Source: Thiofilum flexile DSM 14609 (GTDB lineage Bacteria > Pseudomonadota > Gammaproteobacteria > Thiotrichales > Thiotrichaceae). Taken from it: a stretch of 64,000 nt of DNA. How positions within the stretch are numbered: position 1 is the first letter of the stretch; each line of letters starts with the position of its first letter. This document shows, in pieces, positions 63,323-64,000 of this stretch. The translations under genes were made by a program, and so were the position numbers. The notes below the pieces were generated by a model. That model saw only the letters and a program-made list of their open reading frames with translations. It did no database searches and was not told the origin of the DNA. Location of the stretch: positions 33,138-97,137 of the forward strand of contig NZ_KB904751.1 in NCBI RefSeq assembly GCF_000380185.1, given 5' to 3'.

Positions 63323-63364
63323 CGTTGAGATCCTCTCAACGTCCTGCGCTCATTCACCTTTTTT
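63323..63364 (+). terminator. Terminator after the acyl-CoA dehydrogenase gene
   Basis: CGTTGAGA-TCC-TCTCAACG perfect 8-bp stem (63,323-63,341), with TTTTTT beginning 18 bases beyond. Ends the etf/dehydrogenase unit. Confidence 0.55.
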
Positions 63365-63509
63365 GCTATTTTGATACGGTTAAAAAGAGAGCTTAGCCAC
63401 AAAAACCCCTTAACCTTTTATCTCATTTATTCTACCCACTAGGATGGTCTAGATACTTTTTTGGATGATTATGAACTAAATATAAATAAACTTATTATCT
63501 AAGGAGTTC

Positions 63510-63695
63510 ATGATGGTGTCATCCTTGAATACCACTTCAGGGTATGGAGTGAATAATAGAACTAGGGCTTATTCTAATACAGCTAAGCTAGATACTGTGC
63601 CTAATAAGCCCTACACCAATACTAATCCTGCTATTGATAGCAATAAAAATGCTTTGCTCTATCAACTCATTCAGCAGTTGAAAAGCCATGGGAGC
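63510..63695 (+). pseudogene. Small gene interrupted by the ISAs1 element
   Basis: AAGGAGTTC precedes an ATG, an excellent ribosome site. About 62 codons follow (SSLNTTSGYGVNNRTRAY, later NKNALLYQLIQQLKSHGS), polar and Asn/Thr-rich with a helical end. The frame then runs into the insertion sequence end at 63,696 and stops inside it at 63,761. No family recognised. The remaining part, if any, would lie beyond the right edge. Confidence 0.5.
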
Positions 63696-64000
63696 CAGGG
63701 CAATCGCTTGAATCTTTATTGTTGTAGAGGAATAAGAGGCTCCAAGAGTTCGGCGAGATAATCGGTTGACCAAGCGGCCTGCTTGCGCCGTACTTTGAGA
63801 CTATGCTTATTCGTCTGGTTGTAGCGGAGTAAGTTAGTCACCATCTGGCGTAGGAGGGAGAAATTGTGAGGCCCATCGCCGGTACGGTTACGCGCCCGAT
63901 CCTCCTGCATCAGCACATCCAAGACCCAATGGAGTCGGTTCTCAATCCCCCAATGGGAACGTACCACAAACAAGGCAGACGCCGCACTCAGAGCAAGGGA
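63696..64000 (-). mobile_element. ISAs1-family insertion sequence (partial, right end)
   Basis: An end CAGGGCAATCGCTTGAAT begins at 63,696, in keeping with ISAs1 ends that start CAGGG; the transposase gene starts 20 bases inside. The element continues past the window edge. Confidence 0.65.
63716..64000 (-). CDS. ISAs1-family transposase, C-terminal part
   Basis: 95 codons readable to the edge. The ISAs1 DDE C-terminal pattern RSHWGIENRLHWVLDVLMQEDRARNRTGDGPHNFSLLRQM is clear; the conserved Glu of the catalytic triad is in HWGIEN. N-terminal and central parts lie outside. The frame runs in from beyond 64,000 and is open to the stop at 63,716. It ends in LLEPLIPLQQ. Whether the full gene is intact cannot be judged from this window. 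Confidence 0.88.
   Translation of the reverse strand, partial: SLALSAASALFVVRSHWGIENRLHWVLDVLMQEDRARNRTGDGPHNFSLLRQMVTNLLRYNQTNKHSLKVRRKQAAWSTDYLAELLEPLIPLQQ

Overview
The window is a stretch of chromosome from a gammaproteobacterium of moderate GC, estimated by eye at roughly 45-47%. The gene set (type II secretion D-E-F, PrkA/YeaH/SpoVR, a fused MrpAB antiporter, a two-subunit bacterioferritin, and a complete Fur-type iron regulon) fits Gammaproteobacteria. A filamentous sulfur-oxidiser relative (Thiotrichales) is my guess, but the sequence does not prove it. No rRNA, tRNA or CRISPR array was seen.

Region by region. (1) 1-7,950 is an iron island. A TonB-dependent siderophore receptor, a PiuC-type 2-oxoglutarate dioxygenase and a ferric-iron binding protein run leftwards. 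exbB-exbD-tonB runs rightwards from the same intergenic region, which carries two Fur boxes. bfd and two bacterioferritin subunits follow. (2) 8,115-14,013 is a six-gene Mrp (Pha) cation/proton antiporter operon with fused A and B subunits. (3) 14,051-20,940 is a patchy accessory zone: a DUF1269 protein, a tnpB-only IS200/IS605-type element next to a truncated copy of a small membrane gene, a 12-repeat Sel1 protein, a LysR/SDR divergent pair, and the intact copy of the small membrane gene flanked by two long palindromic repeats. (4) 21,035-27,260 holds a UMF1-family MFS transporter, a cysteine-less Rrf2 regulator, an N-terminally truncated Rhs tip with overlapping small downstream genes (a candidate toxin-immunity remnant), an Rpn/YhgA-like nuclease and an AT-rich ankyrin gene pair. 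(5) 27,569-35,784 holds an isocitrate/isopropylmalate dehydrogenase homologue, a DMT exporter and gspD-gspE-gspF, with an unusually enlarged secretin and a DUF1016 gene remnant immediately after gspF. (6) 36,869-40,045 is a proX-proW-proV osmoprotectant importer. (7) 40,492-50,370 holds two paralogous small outer-membrane barrels, an AttEFGH-like ABC exporter with a lipocalin-like secreted protein, an AstE-like deacylase, a divergent purine-salvage pair (adenine/adenosine deaminase and PpnP), a Pro/Thr-rich protein and a RidA protein. (8) 50,882-55,661 is the prkA-yeaH-spoVR stress operon. (9) 56,328-63,286 holds a three-domain beta-sandwich membrane-anchored protein, then an acyl-CoA ligase, EtfB, EtfA and a long acyl-CoA dehydrogenase. 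The last four together form a complete acyl activation and first-oxidation module. (10) The right edge is an ISAs1-family transposase interrupting a small gene.

How the parts work together. Iron import (receptor, TonB complex, periplasmic binding protein) feeds storage (bacterioferritin pair) and release (Bfd). Mrp and ProXWV handle Na+/pH and osmotic stress, and PrkA/YeaH/SpoVR is a general stress module. Observations most worth following up are the secretin with four tandem 87-residue N-type modules, the TnpB whose canonical RuvC-II glutamate is a glycine, the palindromic intergenic repeats with compensating arms, and the orphan Rhs tip with a 59-codon gene overlapping its candidate immunity gene.
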